Positions 7,553-16,587 of a stretch of 64,000 bases of DNA are shown here, piece by piece; within the stretch, counting starts at the first letter, position 1; every line of letters begins with the position of its first letter. The translations under genes were made by a program, and so were the position numbers. Source of the DNA: Paludibacteraceae bacterium (GTDB lineage Bacteria; Bacteroidota; Bacteroidia; Bacteroidales; Paludibacteraceae); contig JAEDGZ010000005.1 in NCBI GenBank assembly GCA_016297215.1, positions 1 through 64,000 of the forward strand, given 5' to 3'. The notes beneath the pieces were generated by a model. It ran no database searches, was not told where the DNA came from, and saw only the letters and a list, made by a program, of their open reading frames with translations.

Positions 7553-9754
7553 ATGAAAAGGTATGTTCACTACATATTGCTAATCCTCGTTTGCTTCGTA
7601 TGCGGATGCAAAACGACTAAGTTCGTCTCGGAAGGCGAATTGCTGCTTGATAAGGCGCGGGTGAAGGTGCAGCCGCAGAAGGAATGCGGACTTTCTAAAG
7701 GTGATGCAAACGCTTTGGCGGGAGAACTGAAAGCATATCTCCGTCAAAAACAAAACACAGAAATTCTTGGTTTTTGGAAATTGCAACTGCATGTATATAA
7801 CACCGCCCCGATAGATACCACTACCAAGGCAAATAAATTCTTTGCGAAAAATGCAAAGAAGGTGGGCGAAGCCCCTGTCATCTATGATGAACAACTTACA
7901 GGTCTCTCGATGCAGCAGTTGAACCAAGCGATGCAGAACAAGGGGTACTTCCGCGTGGAGGTGGATACGATACAGAAGGTGAAAGACCGGAAGATGGACT
8001 TGACCTACGTGGTGGTGGCTAATGCGCCGTACACGGTGCGGAAATACACGGTGGATATCGACCGTCCGGAGGTGCGCGAGATAGCGATGCAGAAACAGCG
8101 GAAGGTGGACAAAGGCATGCAGTTCGACGCGGCGCTGATGGACGAGGAGCGGCAGCGTATCACCACCCGCATGCACAACAAGGGTTATTTCTACTTCGAC
8201 AAGTCGATGCTGGTGTTTACGGCGGACAGTTCGTATCGGGACAACACGGTGGAGGTGGAGTTGACGCTGGCAGACTACGTGAAGGCGATGCCGGACAGCG
8301 TGGCGGAGCTGCTCTACACGCCGCTGAGGATAAGGCGGGTGTTCTTCCACAGCGATGGCGATAACTTCATCCGCGAGAGCGTGCTGCGGCGCAACTGCCG
8401 ACTGAAAGAGGGGGAACTGTATGCGGAATGGCGGGTGGAACGCACCTACACGCTGCTGAACAACCTCGGCGCCGTGAAGTACGTGGATATATCCTTCGAC
8501 CCGATTGGTAGGGACGAGTTGGACTGTCACATCACCGTGTCAAAGAGCAAGGTGCACAGCGTGTCGGCGGAGTTGGAAGGGACCTACTCGGCAGGCGACT
8601 GGGGCATAGGCGCAGGTGTGGGGTATCAGAACAAGAACATCTTCCGCGGTTCGGAGTTGCTGTCGCTCAACGCGCGTGCGAGCTACGAATGGCGTCAGAA
8701 CGGCGGTCGCGCGATAGAGGCGAAAGGCGAAGCGGGGCTCTCGTTTCCCTCGCAGGTGAAGATAAACCTCGCCTACAACTACCAGCAGCGCCCCGATGAG
8801 TACACGCGGACGATCGCCAACGCGGGACTGTACTACACCATCCCGCGCAAGGCGAACAGCCGCTGGACACACCGCTTCAACCTGATAGACATCAGTTATA
8901 TCTACCTGCCGTGGATGTCGGAGCAGTTCAAAACCGACTTTATCGACCGCGCGTCGGTGCTGAAAGCGAGCTACGAAGACCATTTCATCCTCGACTGGAG
9001 TTACTCGGGTCAGTTCACCAACCAACGGAAGAACAGCAACCGGTCGTACATCAAGTTCAACTACTCGGTGGAGACGGCGGGCAACTTCCTCTACGGCATG
9101 GCGCGGCTGTTTCCTTTCCGGCAGAACGACGACGGGGCGTACACGCTGTGGAACGTGCCGTTTGCGCAGTATGCGAAGGGGGATGTGAACTTCGTGTTCC
9201 ACCACGTGATGGCGCCGCAACACCAGTTGGTGTACCATGTGGGCTTGGGCGTGGCGGTGCCCTACCTGAATGCGAGCACTATCCCCTTCGAGAAGCGGTA
9301 TTTTTCCGGCGGCGCGAACAGCGTGCGTGGTTGGCAGGCGCGGACGCTGGGACCGGGAGGGTTTCACGGGCAGGGAAACTCGATGGTGTATGACCTGCAA
9401 GCGGGCGATATACGGCTCGACCTGAACATCGAGTACCGCTGGCGGGTGTGGAACTTCATCGAGTTGGCGGCGTTCCTTGACGCGGGGAATATATGGACGA
9501 TACGCGACTACGAGCAGCAGCCCTACGGCGTGTTCCGATGGGATGAGTTCTACAAGCAGATAGCCATGTCGTGGGGCTTTGGTCTGCGACTGGATTTCAG
9601 TATCTTGGTGTTGCGGTTGGATTTAGGCGTGAAGTTGCACGATCCGACGCGGATGTACGGGGAGTACGCGGGCATGGAGTGGCGCACGGCGAGCCACCAC
9701 CTGAACTGGAAAGACGACTGCACAATACATTTCGCGATTGGGTATCCGTTCTAA
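7553..9754 (+). CDS. BamA/TamA-family outer-membrane barrel lipoprotein (TamL-like)
   Basis: A 733-residue Omp85-superfamily protein. The chosen start (7553) gives a clean lipoprotein signal ending at Cys19 (FVCGC); an earlier in-frame ATG lies inside the promoter. POTRA-like repeats occupy about residues 25-330 (QAMQNKGYFRVEVDTIQKV, RMHNKGYFYFDKSMLVF, NNLGAVKYVDISFDP), and the C-terminal surface-antigen barrel includes the conserved FSGGANSVRGWQARTLGPG segment and ends in Phe (IGYPF). A lipid-anchored Omp85 paralogue is typical of Bacteroidota (TamL) and probably works with a TamB-like partner in envelope assembly; the partner is not in this window. Confidence 0.9.
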   Translation: MKRYVHYILLILVCFVCGCKTTKFVSEGELLLDKARVKVQPQKECGLSKGDANALAGELKAYLRQKQNTEILGFWKLQLHVYNTAPIDTTTKANKFFAKNAKKVGEAPVIYDEQLTGLSMQQLNQAMQNKGYFRVEVDTIQKVKDRKMDLTYVVVANAPYTVRKYTVDIDRPEVREIAMQKQRKVDKGMQFDAALMDEERQRITTRMHNKGYFYFDKSMLVFTADSSYRDNTVEVELTLADYVKAMPDSVAELLYTPLRIRRVFFHSDGDNFIRESVLRRNCRLKEGELYAEWRVERTYTLLNNLGAVKYVDISFDPIGRDELDCHITVSKSKVHSVSAELEGTYSAGDWGIGAGVGYQNKNIFRGSELLSLNARASYEWRQNGGRAIEAKGEAGLSFPSQVKINLAYNYQQRPDEYTRTIANAGLYYTIPRKANSRWTHRFNLIDISYIYLPWMSEQFKTDFIDRASVLKASYEDHFILDWSYSGQFTNQRKNSNRSYIKFNYSVETAGNFLYGMARLFPFRQNDDGAYTLWNVPFAQYAKGDVNFVFHHVMAPQHQLVYHVGLGVAVPYLNASTIPFEKRYFSGGANSVRGWQARTLGPGGFHGQGNSMVYDLQAGDIRLDLNIEYRWRVWNFIELAAFLDAGNIWTIRDYEQQPYGVFRWDEFYKQIAMSWGFGLRLDFSILVLRLDLGVKLHDPTRMYGEYAGMEWRTASHHLNWKDDCTIHFAIGYPF

Positions 9755-9871
9755 GGGACCGCTCGCTACGCTCACTGAAAGATAAAAGACTGAATAGTGC
9801 CGACTCTGAGAACTCATAGACGAAAGTAATAAGTCCTTAATCCTTTATCCTTCATTTTTTATCCAAAAAAC
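9755..9871. repeat. Dispersed repeat, stand-alone copy of the element inside dapF and valS
   Basis: The spacer carries GACTGAATAGTGCCGACTCT followed by GAGAAC and a string of TCCTTAATCC-type repeats. The same sequence, reverse-complemented, lies inside dapF (49441-49575) and valS (55130-55226). It begins with another recurring string, GCTCGCTACGCTCAC. This intergenic copy identifies those coding segments as repeat insertions. Confidence 0.8.
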
Positions 9872-10786
9872 ATGTCTGTTTCGAAAGCAAATATCAAGTT
9901 AGTGCGCAGTTTACAGCAGAAGAAGTTCCGCGACGAGCGGGGCTTGTTTGTGGCGGAAGGGCGCAAATGTGTGGAGGAGTTGTCGAAAGCCTTCGAACGT
10001 GTGATGCTGTTTGTGGAGGGGGAGAACGCGACGGCGAAAGAGATAGCGCAGATGTCGTCGCTGCGCACGCCGCAGGGAGTGATTGGGGTGTTTCGGAAAG
10101 CGGGGGAGACCCTCCCCAACCCTCCCTTAAAGGGAGGGGGAGAGACTGTCGGGGCGATAGCGCCGCAGGCGACATATCGCGGCGACGAACGACCAACGAA
10201 CGGCCTGCGAGAGGAAGCATCGGCTATGGTGCGGCTCCCGATAAATCGGGATAACACTTTCGACCGCACCTCCATGGGACTTATCGTGGCGCTGGACGGC
10301 GTGCAAGACCCGGGGAACTTGGGGACTATCATCCGCACCTGCGACTGGTTTGGCGTGCGACGGCTGGTATGCTCCCTCGACACCGCCGACTGCTACAACC
10401 CCAAGGTGGTGCAAGCGACGATGGGGGCACTCGCTCGAGTAAGGGTGGAGTATGTGAATTTACCGAAATGGTTGGAGGAGATTCAGACGCCATATACTGA
10501 ACATACCGCGGGCGAGACGCCTGCGTCCAGAGTAGCCGCAACTCTCCCCATCTACGGCACTTTGCTCAACGGAAGGAATCTCTACGAAGAGGGGGCGATA
10601 GCCGAGCGGCAGCGGGGAGTGATTATCATGGGTAACGAGGGTAACGGCATATCGGAGGCAGTGAGGCGATACATCACCCACCCGCTGTTGATTCCACCCT
10701 ATCCCGCCGACGCGGAGACCTCCGAGAGCCTGAATGTGGCGATTGCCACTGCCATCACGCTGGCGGAGTTTCGAAGGGGAATATAA
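9872..10786 (+). CDS. TrmH/SpoU-family RNA 2'-O-methyltransferase with two repeat insertions
   Basis: A 304-residue SPOUT methyltransferase that would transfer a methyl group from S-adenosylmethionine to a ribose in RNA, probably 23S rRNA. The N-terminal substrate-binding domain (residues 1-75) begins SKANIKLVRSLQQKKFRDER. SPOUT motif 1 is LDGVQDPGNLGTIIRTCDWF, motif 2 IIMGNEGNGIS, motif 3 ESLNVAIATAITLAEF. Two stretches break the alignment: residues ~79-135 (between VFRKAGE and GLIVALDG), encoded by a CTCCCTTAAAGGGAG palindrome and a GTGCGG..CCGCAC element, and residues ~211-220 (GETPAS), encoded by a GGCGAGACGCC repeat. Both lie between domains or in loops, so activity may survive. The precise rRNA target is unknown. 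Confidence 0.9.
   Translation: MSVSKANIKLVRSLQQKKFRDERGLFVAEGRKCVEELSKAFERVMLFVEGENATAKEIAQMSSLRTPQGVIGVFRKAGETLPNPPLKGGGETVGAIAPQATYRGDERPTNGLREEASAMVRLPINRDNTFDRTSMGLIVALDGVQDPGNLGTIIRTCDWFGVRRLVCSLDTADCYNPKVVQATMGALARVRVEYVNLPKWLEEIQTPYTEHTAGETPASRVAATLPIYGTLLNGRNLYEEGAIAERQRGVIIMGNEGNGISEAVRRYITHPLLIPPYPADAETSESLNVAIATAITLAEFRRGI
10108..10276 (+). repeat. Repeat cluster inside the TrmH-family gene
   Basis: 10108-10144 holds CCCTCCCTTAAAGGGAGGG, a perfect palindrome. 10226-10276 holds GGTGCGGCTCCCGATAAATC, then GGGA, and closes with CCGCACCTCCATGG; this resembles 14144-14170 (lpxK), 23211-23238 (spacer) and 43738-43786 (murB). The reading frame stays open throughout. Confidence 0.8.
10506..10528 (+). 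repeat. Palindromic repeat family A2 inside the TrmH-family gene
   Basis: Core GGGCGAGACGCCTGCGTCC, here translated as GETPAS. Other family members sit at 14174, 31781, 37575, 46290 and 55549. Confidence 0.8.
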
Positions 10787-10791
10787 AAGAT

Positions 10792-10866
10792 AAAAGTTTC
10801 AAGTTTCAGGTTTCAAGTATAGTTTGCTTTGACTACTCCTGCAAAGAACCTGAAACTTGAAACCAC
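10792..10866. repeat. Inverted repeat hairpin between methyltransferase and rnhB genes
   Basis: GTTTCAAGTTTCAGGTTTCA is mirrored by AACCTGAAACTTGAAACC about 30 bases later, giving a long stem. A half copy of the same string follows the ABC transporter gene at 16503. There is no T-run, so it is not an obvious terminator. Confidence 0.75.
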
Positions 10867-10871
10867 ACACC

Positions 10872-11486
10872 ATGTTGCTCTCGTACTACATACCGAATGT
10901 GTTGGAAGCCGGCTGTGATGAGGCAGGCAGGGGACCGCTGGCGGGCAGCGTGTTTGCCGCGGCGGTGGTATGGGACAGCGCGCGGGCGGAGCGGCTGCCG
11001 GCGTTGGAGCGGCTGAACGACTCCAAGCAGATGACGGTGCGCGAGCGATATGCCCTCCGAGAGGTGATAGAGCGGGAAGCGATGGCATGGGCAGTGGCGG
11101 AAGTAACGCCGCAAGAGATAGACGAGATAAACATCCTGAATGCCGCGCTGCTGGCTATGCGGCGGGCGTTGGCGCAGTTGCGGCCGCAGCCCGAGCATAT
11201 CATCGTGGACGGCAACAAATGGAAACCGTATATCCCCGAGGGGGGCTTGATGGAGATACCCGCGCAGACGATAGTGAAAGGCGATGGCAAGTACCTGTCG
11301 ATAGCCGCGGCAAGCGTACTGGCAAAGACCTACCGAGATGATTACATGCTGCGTCTGCACGAGGAATATCCGCAGTATCATTGGGATACGAACATGGGTT
11401 ACCCCACCCGCGAACACTATGCCGCCATTGCACAATACGGCATCACGCCGTATCATAGGAAAAGTTTTCGGTTAATTAGGAATTAG
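10872..11486 (+). CDS. rnhB: Ribonuclease HII
   Basis: A 204-residue RNase HII, which nicks RNA in RNA-DNA hybrids and removes misincorporated ribonucleotides from DNA. The first catalytic pair is in GCDEAGRGPLAG (Asp16, Glu17); the next conserved Asp is in LNDSKQM, and the last in IIVDGNKWKP; the SIAAASVLAKTYRD helix and YGITPYHRKSF ending are family hallmarks. I place the start at 10872 because the five residues encoded upstream (MKPHT) derive from the inverted repeat spacer. It is slightly longer than the minimal family length and intact. Confidence 0.95.
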   Translation: MLLSYYIPNVLEAGCDEAGRGPLAGSVFAAAVVWDSARAERLPALERLNDSKQMTVRERYALREVIEREAMAWAVAEVTPQEIDEINILNAALLAMRRALAQLRPQPEHIIVDGNKWKPYIPEGGLMEIPAQTIVKGDGKYLSIAAASVLAKTYRDDYMLRLHEEYPQYHWDTNMGYPTREHYAAIAQYGITPYHRKSFRLIRN

Positions 11487-11602
11487 GAATGAGGAATTAA
11501 CCGTTTTGGGCGTAGTGGAGATAAGAATTAAGAGGGCTTTGAGGGCGTACATGCCGTCTTTGTAATAGTCAAATCGTAAATTGTCAAATAGTCAAATAAG
11601 TT
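11487..11602. repeat. Low-complexity spacer before sppA
   Basis: Contains TTAGGAATTAGGAATGAGGA-type direct repeats and a second string AGTCAAATCGTAAATTGTCA. The same strings recur at 31812-31833 and 17905-17935. No promoter of the usual type was found. Confidence 0.6.
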
Positions 11603-13357
11603 ATGATTAAGATTAAGCAAACAGAGGGACAACCTCGCCGTAAACACGGTTGCCTGTGGACAGCCATCGTATGCGTACTCTTGTATGTGGGGATGTGCGG
11701 ACTGATGGGCTACTTCATGGGAGATATGTTCTCCACACCTACCACGAAGTTAGAAGCCAACGGTATCTACCAACTGCAGTTGAAAGGCGTGCTGGTGGAG
11801 CAAGGGCAGGAGGAGAACCCCTTCGCCTCGCTCTTAGGGGAAGTGCCGGGCTATAGTGCACCGGAAGCCAATGTGGGATTAGACGATATCCTGAGCAATA
11901 TCCGCCTCGCGAAGAGCGATGACCGTATCTTGGGCATCTACCTCGACGGCGGCAGCCTGTCGATGGGTCCCGCGAGCGCCAAGGCGATACGCGACGCGCT
12001 GCTCGACTTCAAGACCTCGGGCAAGTGGATTATCGCCTACGCAAGCAACTACGGGCAGATGAACTACTACCTCGCCTCGGTGGCGGACAAGATTTGTCTT
12101 AACCCTATGGGTGCGATTGCATGGAACGGTCTCACTGCACAGAAGATGTACTTCACGCGCCTGTTCGAGAAGATAGGCGTGGAGATGCAGATACTGAAAG
12201 TGGGCACCTTCAAGTCGGCGGTAGAGCCGTATTTCCGCACCTCGATGTCGGACGCCGACCGTTTGCAGACGAAGCAGTATCTCGGCGGCATCTGGGAGGA
12301 GATGGTAGGCGCGGTGGCGCTGAGCCGCAACTTGACCGACCGACAACTGAACGCCTACGCCGACCGCTATATGGGGCTGCAGCCTGCGGAAGACTACCTC
12401 ACTTGCGGCTTGGCAGACACGCTCATCTATCGCCAGTCGGTGGATTCTATCCTGCGCCTCTATGCCGGTACTCAGGACTACACCCTCTACACCACCATGG
12501 AGTTGGCGCATGTGGAGCGGACGGAGTCGAAAGCCAAAGACAAGGTGGCGGTGGTGTATTTAGAAGGCAACATCTACAGCGAGTCGGGCGACGGCATCGT
12601 GGATAAGCAGGTGCTCAAGCAACTGAAGAAGATACAGCAGAACGATGACGTGAAAGCCGTGGTACTGCGTGTGAACAGCCCGGGCGGCAGCGCGGACGCC
12701 AGCGAGCAGATTTGGCATGGCGTGCAACTGCTGAAAGAGAAAGGGCTGCCCGTGGTAGTCTCCATGGGCGACTATGCAGCATCGGGGGGCTACTACATCT
12801 CCTGCAATGCCGATTATATCTACGCCGAGCCTACCACGCTCACGGGCTCTATCGGTATCTTCGGCGTGGTGCCCAACTGGGGCAAACTGCGCGAGAAGGT
12901 GGGGCTGGATATCGACGGCGTCAGCACCAATGCCCACTCCGATTTGGAGGTGAACATGGTCTATAAGGGCATGAACCCCGAGGAGCAGGCGATGATGCAA
13001 CGGATGATTGAGCGTGGCTACGACCTCTTCACCCGCCGCTGCGCAGAGGGCAGACACACCACACAAGATTCTATCAAAATGATTGGCGAAGGACGCGTGT
13101 GGTTAGGCAAAGACGCGATAGGTATCGGGTTGGTGGATTGCTTGGGCAACATTGACGACGCCATCGCCAAAGCTGCAGAGCTATCGGGTGTGGAGCAATA
13201 CAAGGCCGTCTATTATCCCGAGAAGAAAGACCCGATGGAGGAACTGCTGAAGATGATGGACGGCAGTTCGCCCGAGGAGCGACTGCTGCGCGAGACGCGG
13301 GAATTCGCCAAAGAGCCGCGGCAGATGATGCAGATGGAGAGAGTAATGATTCAATAA
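11603..13357 (+). CDS. sppA: Signal peptide peptidase SppA, 67 kDa type
   Basis: A 584-residue membrane-anchored serine protease that degrades signal peptides left in the membrane. One membrane segment lies at about residues 18-40 (TAIVCVLLYVGMCGLMGYFM). The Ser/Lys dyad is visible: Lys204 in VGTFKSAVEPY and Ser394 in DYAASGGYYIS; LRVNSPGGSADASEQI precedes the serine. The tandem-repeat architecture (two SppA domains) and length match the E. coli-type long form. Not obviously co-regulated with neighbours: repeat spacers lie on both sides. Confidence 0.95.
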   Translation: MIKIKQTEGQPRRKHGCLWTAIVCVLLYVGMCGLMGYFMGDMFSTPTTKLEANGIYQLQLKGVLVEQGQEENPFASLLGEVPGYSAPEANVGLDDILSNIRLAKSDDRILGIYLDGGSLSMGPASAKAIRDALLDFKTSGKWIIAYASNYGQMNYYLASVADKICLNPMGAIAWNGLTAQKMYFTRLFEKIGVEMQILKVGTFKSAVEPYFRTSMSDADRLQTKQYLGGIWEEMVGAVALSRNLTDRQLNAYADRYMGLQPAEDYLTCGLADTLIYRQSVDSILRLYAGTQDYTLYTTMELAHVERTESKAKDKVAVVYLEGNIYSESGDGIVDKQVLKQLKKIQQNDDVKAVVLRVNSPGGSADASEQIWHGVQLLKEKGLPVVVSMGDYAASGGYYISCNADYIYAEPTTLTGSIGIFGVVPNWGKLREKVGLDIDGVSTNAHSDLEVNMVYKGMNPEEQAMMQRMIERGYDLFTRRCAEGRHTTQDSIKMIGEGRVWLGKDAIGIGLVDCLGNIDDAIAKAAELSGVEQYKAVYYPEKKDPMEELLKMMDGSSPEERLLRETREFAKEPRQMMQMERVMIQ

Positions 13358-13469
13358 AGAAACAATTTGAAAATTAAGAATTTGAAAATTGCCATGCGGT
13401 ACTTAGTAGCAGGCGGGGACGCCTGCGTACCCGGACATAATTTTCAAATTTCCAATTTTACAAATCGAA
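13358..13469. repeat. Repeat spacer with palindromic family A1 copy
   Basis: 13409-13437 reads GCAGGCGGGGACGCCTGCG, then TACCCGGACA; the first 19 bases form a palindrome. It is flanked by AATTTGAAAATT-type strings on both sides. The same 29-base unit is at 17993-18021 and, inside purF, at 37239-37267. Confidence 0.85.
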
Positions 13470-14552
13470 ATGACCATGCGAACACTTCTTGCCCCTTTTA
13501 GTTGGTTGTACGGCTTGGGTTTGGCGATACGCCACACGCTGTACGACAACCGTCTGTTGCCCTCCCACGAGGCGGACATCCCCACCATCTGCGTGGGCAA
13601 CCTCGCTGTGGGGGGCACAGGCAAGACCCCTCATGTGGAGTACCTGATACGCCTGCTCTCACCGCGCTACAAGGTGGCGGTGCTATCGCGGGGCTATAAG
13701 CGCAAGACGCGGGGGTTCGTCTTGGCAGACGAGCATTCCTCCGCCAGCACCATCGGCGATGAGGCGATGCAGATACACAGCAAGTTCCCGAATGTTGCTG
13801 TGGCGGTATGCGAAGACCGAGTGTGCGGTGTGCGCATGCTCAAGAGGCAGGTGGAGGGCTTGCAGGTAGTGATATTAGACGATGCGTTCCAACACCGCGC
13901 TATACGTTGTGGCTACTATATCCTGCTCACACCCTACAACCAACTCTATATCGACGACCATCTGCTGCCGTGGGGACGGCTGCGCGACCTCAAAGCGCGC
14001 GCGCTGAAAGCCAACAGCATCATCGTTACCCAATGCCCACCCGATGCGCAACCGATAGACTTCCGCGTGATAGACAACCGCCTGCACCTGCCGACGTATC
14101 AGCATCTGTTCTTCTCGCAGGTGAGGTACACGGAGAATGAGAGTGGTGCAGCCTGGAGACCGCACCTCCATGACCGCAGGCGAGACGCCTGCGTCCCCAG
14201 TGAACACCAAAAGCAGAGAGTGCTGGTGCTGACGGGTATCGCGCAGCCGGAGTACCTGATGGAGTATGTCCGCAAGCAGCACCCCGATGCCTGCCTGATG
14301 GCATTCCCCGACCACCATCGCTTCAGCAAGAAGGATGTGGAGCGTATCCTCTACAAAGCGCAATGCTATGATACTATTCTCACCACCGAGAAAGACTATC
14401 AACGACTGGCTGAGACTGCGGTTGTAGGGCAATTGGGTGAGCGGTTGCATACATTGCCGATAGAAGTGCAACTGCATGGAGACAAAAAGTTAGATTTCGA
14501 CCAAGAGATACTGAACTACGTGAAACAAAACTTATCTCGCTGCGCGAGGTAA
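13470..14552 (+). CDS. lpxK: Tetraacyldisaccharide 4'-kinase, with repeat insertion
   Basis: A 360-residue LpxK, which phosphorylates the 4' position of the lipid A disaccharide at the inner membrane. An N-terminal hydrophobic segment (PFSWLYGLGLAI) precedes the P-loop at residues 43-53 (GNLAVGGTGKT); DDAFQHRAI and a C-terminal LTTEKDYQRL are family motifs. Residues ~225-245 (SGAAWRPHLHDRRRDACVPS) do not fit the family and are encoded by two fused dispersed repeats (14144-14170 and 14174-14202). The last residues SRCAR and the stop codon come from another repeat string. It lies upstream of an MsbA-like exporter, matching the lipid A theme. Confidence 0.92.
   Translation: MTMRTLLAPFSWLYGLGLAIRHTLYDNRLLPSHEADIPTICVGNLAVGGTGKTPHVEYLIRLLSPRYKVAVLSRGYKRKTRGFVLADEHSSASTIGDEAMQIHSKFPNVAVAVCEDRVCGVRMLKRQVEGLQVVILDDAFQHRAIRCGYYILLTPYNQLYIDDHLLPWGRLRDLKARALKANSIIVTQCPPDAQPIDFRVIDNRLHLPTYQHLFFSQVRYTENESGAAWRPHLHDRRRDACVPSEHQKQRVLVLTGIAQPEYLMEYVRKQHPDACLMAFPDHHRFSKKDVERILYKAQCYDTILTTEKDYQRLAETAVVGQLGERLHTLPIEVQLHGDKKLDFDQEILNYVKQNLSRCAR
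14140..14202 (+). repeat. Composite repeat (families B and A2) inside lpxK
   Basis: Family B part GGTGCAGCCTGGAGACCGCA is nearly identical to the stand-alone copy at 23211-23238. Family A2 part CCGCAGGCGAGACGCCTGCG is followed by TCCCCAGTG. Read here as DRRRDACVPS, a different frame from the copy in the methyltransferase gene. Confidence 0.85.
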
Positions 14553-14636
14553 TAGGTAATAAGTAATAGGCACAGTGAAATACCAACTATTACTTATTAT
14601 TGAGCAACAGCGAGATTTTACCCATTACGAAAACCA
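14536..14636. repeat. Low-complexity repeat overlapping the lpxK stop codon
   Basis: Starts ATCTCGCTGCGCGAGGTAAT and continues with AATAGG / AATAAG periodic units, then the mirrored TTACTTATTATTGAG. Similar strings lie at 25324-25460, 34830-34866 and 35601-35715. It supplies the lpxK stop codon. Confidence 0.75.
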
Positions 14637-16502
14637 ATGAATTTCCTGCGACTGATACGCCGATTTGTGCCGCCCTACAAGGGCCAGATGGCGCTTAACA
14701 TCCTTTTCAATCTACTTTCCACCGTATTATCATTGTTTTCTTTTGCCACGATCATCCCTGTTTTGCAACTGCTGTTCGGGTTGAGCGAGGCGGGAGCGGT
14801 ATATACCGATGTCTCCACTGTAAGCGGCTTAGATGCTACCTTAGGGGCGTTAAAGGGCAACCTCTATTTCTACATGGAGCAATTGGCGCTTACCTACGGG
14901 GGCGGCTCCATGCTGGCGATGCTGGGTGTGTTCCTCGTGATGATGACGGGACTCAAATGCTTCACCGCGTGGATGGCAAACTACTTCATGGTACCTATCC
15001 GCACGGGTGTGTTGCGCGACCTTCGGCAGATGCTCTACGACAAAATCGTGAGCCTGCCCATCGGCTATTTCACCGAGGAGCGCAAGGGCGATGTGATGTC
15101 GCGCATGACCAATGACGTGAACGAGGTGGAGGCAAGTATCATGGCGGCGCTGGATGTGCTTTTCAAAGACCCCATCATGCTCACGATTTATATCATCACG
15201 CTGTTCTGTATCTCGTGGCAACTGACGCTGTTTGTCATCATACTGTTGCCCGTGGCGGGTCTGCTCATCGGGCGCGTGGGTCGGTCGCTGAAGCGTGCCT
15301 CGCAGCACGGTCAGGAGCAGAACGCGGAGATACTGACGCAGATAGAGGAGACGCTGGGCGGACTGCGCGTAGTGAAAGCCTTCAACGCGGAAGACAAACT
15401 GCGGATGCGCTTTGCCCACCTCATCAACGACACTCGTCGCACCTTCAACCGTATCAACCGTCGTTACTACCTCGCTCATCCCGTTTCGGAGTTCATGGGC
15501 ACGGCACTGATAGCCGTCATCCTCTGGTTCGGCGGCGTGCTTATCCTCAGCGAACACAGCGCCATCGACGCTGCCACCTTCATCTACTACCTCGTTATCT
15601 TCTACTCTATCATCAACCCCGCCAAAGACCTGAGCAAGGCGGGCTACGGCGTGCGCAAAGGTATGGCGTCGCTGGAGCGTATCGACAAGATATTGAATAC
15701 GCCTTCGAACATCCTTGAGCCGCGGCAGCCGAAGGCGTTGCAGGCATTCCGAGAGCGTATTGTGTATAAGGACGTGTGCTTTGCCTATCGGCAAGACATC
15801 CCCGTGCTGCAAGATATCAACCTCACCATCCGTAAGGGGCAGATGGTGGCACTGGTGGGGCAGTCGGGCTCCGGCAAGACCACGCTCGCCGACCTGCTGC
15901 CGCGTTTCTACGACCCTGCGGCGGGCTGTATCACCATCGATGGGACGGACATCCGCGAAGTGCGTTCCCGCGACCTGCGGGCATTGATGGGCAATGTGAA
16001 CCAAGAGGCGATTCTCTTCAACGACACCTTCTTCAACAACATCACTTTCGGTGTGGACCTGTCGCAGCCGGCACCCGATGGCAAGACGTGGCAGGAGGCA
16101 GTGGAAGACGCAGCGCGGATAGCCAATGCGCATGAGTTCATCATGGCGACTCCCGAGGGTTACCAAACCAATATCGGCGACCGCGGCTCCCGTCTCTCCG
16201 GCGGGCAGCGGCAACGTATCTCCATCGCCCGCGCCATTCTAAAGAACCCGCCTATCCTGATACTCGACGAGGCGACCTCCGCCCTCGACACCGAGAGCGA
16301 GAAGCAGGTGCAAGAAGCGCTGGAGCACCTGATGAAAGAGCGCACCACGCTGGTGGTAGCCCACCGCCTGAGCACCATCCGCAACGCCGACCTCATCTGC
16401 GTGATGCACGAAGGCAGAATAGTAGAGACCGGCAAACACGAAGATTTAATAAAACGAGACGGCTACTATCGCCGCCTCGTAGAGATGCAAGCCTCGAAAT
16501 GA
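14637..16502 (+). CDS. MsbA-like ABC exporter (fused membrane and ATPase domains)
   Basis: A 621-residue half-size ABC exporter that works as a homodimer. Six membrane helices fill about residues 15-310. The ATPase has Walker A GQSGSGKTT with Lys414, the Q-loop NVNQEAILFND, the signature LSGGQRQRISIARAIL, Walker B ILILDEATSALD and the H-loop VVAHRLS. The family includes MsbA, which flips lipid A-core across the inner membrane; position directly after lpxK supports that substrate. Other exporters of this class have similar sequences, so the lipid A assignment is an inference. Confidence 0.9.
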   Translation: MNFLRLIRRFVPPYKGQMALNILFNLLSTVLSLFSFATIIPVLQLLFGLSEAGAVYTDVSTVSGLDATLGALKGNLYFYMEQLALTYGGGSMLAMLGVFLVMMTGLKCFTAWMANYFMVPIRTGVLRDLRQMLYDKIVSLPIGYFTEERKGDVMSRMTNDVNEVEASIMAALDVLFKDPIMLTIYIITLFCISWQLTLFVIILLPVAGLLIGRVGRSLKRASQHGQEQNAEILTQIEETLGGLRVVKAFNAEDKLRMRFAHLINDTRRTFNRINRRYYLAHPVSEFMGTALIAVILWFGGVLILSEHSAIDAATFIYYLVIFYSIINPAKDLSKAGYGVRKGMASLERIDKILNTPSNILEPRQPKALQAFRERIVYKDVCFAYRQDIPVLQDINLTIRKGQMVALVGQSGSGKTTLADLLPRFYDPAAGCITIDGTDIREVRSRDLRALMGNVNQEAILFNDTFFNNITFGVDLSQPAPDGKTWQEAVEDAARIANAHEFIMATPEGYQTNIGDRGSRLSGGQRQRISIARAILKNPPILILDEATSALDTESEKQVQEALEHLMKERTTLVVAHRLSTIRNADLICVMHEGRIVETGKHEDLIKRDGYYRRLVEMQASK

Positions 16503-16587
16503 GGTTTCAAGTTTCAGGTTTCAAGTTAGATTCATCTAATATCCACCATAAACTTGGACTTGAAAACTGAAGCTAAATTCTACTTAT
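16503..16587. repeat. Short repeat spacer
   Basis: Contains TTTCAAGTTTCAGGTTTCAA, also found before rnhB, and a partial reverse complement. It separates the convergent ABC exporter and tyrS genes; there is no clear terminator. Confidence 0.6.

Noticed and set aside
14850..16214. Open frame of 454 codons on the minus strand
   Set aside because: His- and Arg-rich shadow of the ABC exporter gene in GC-rich DNA.
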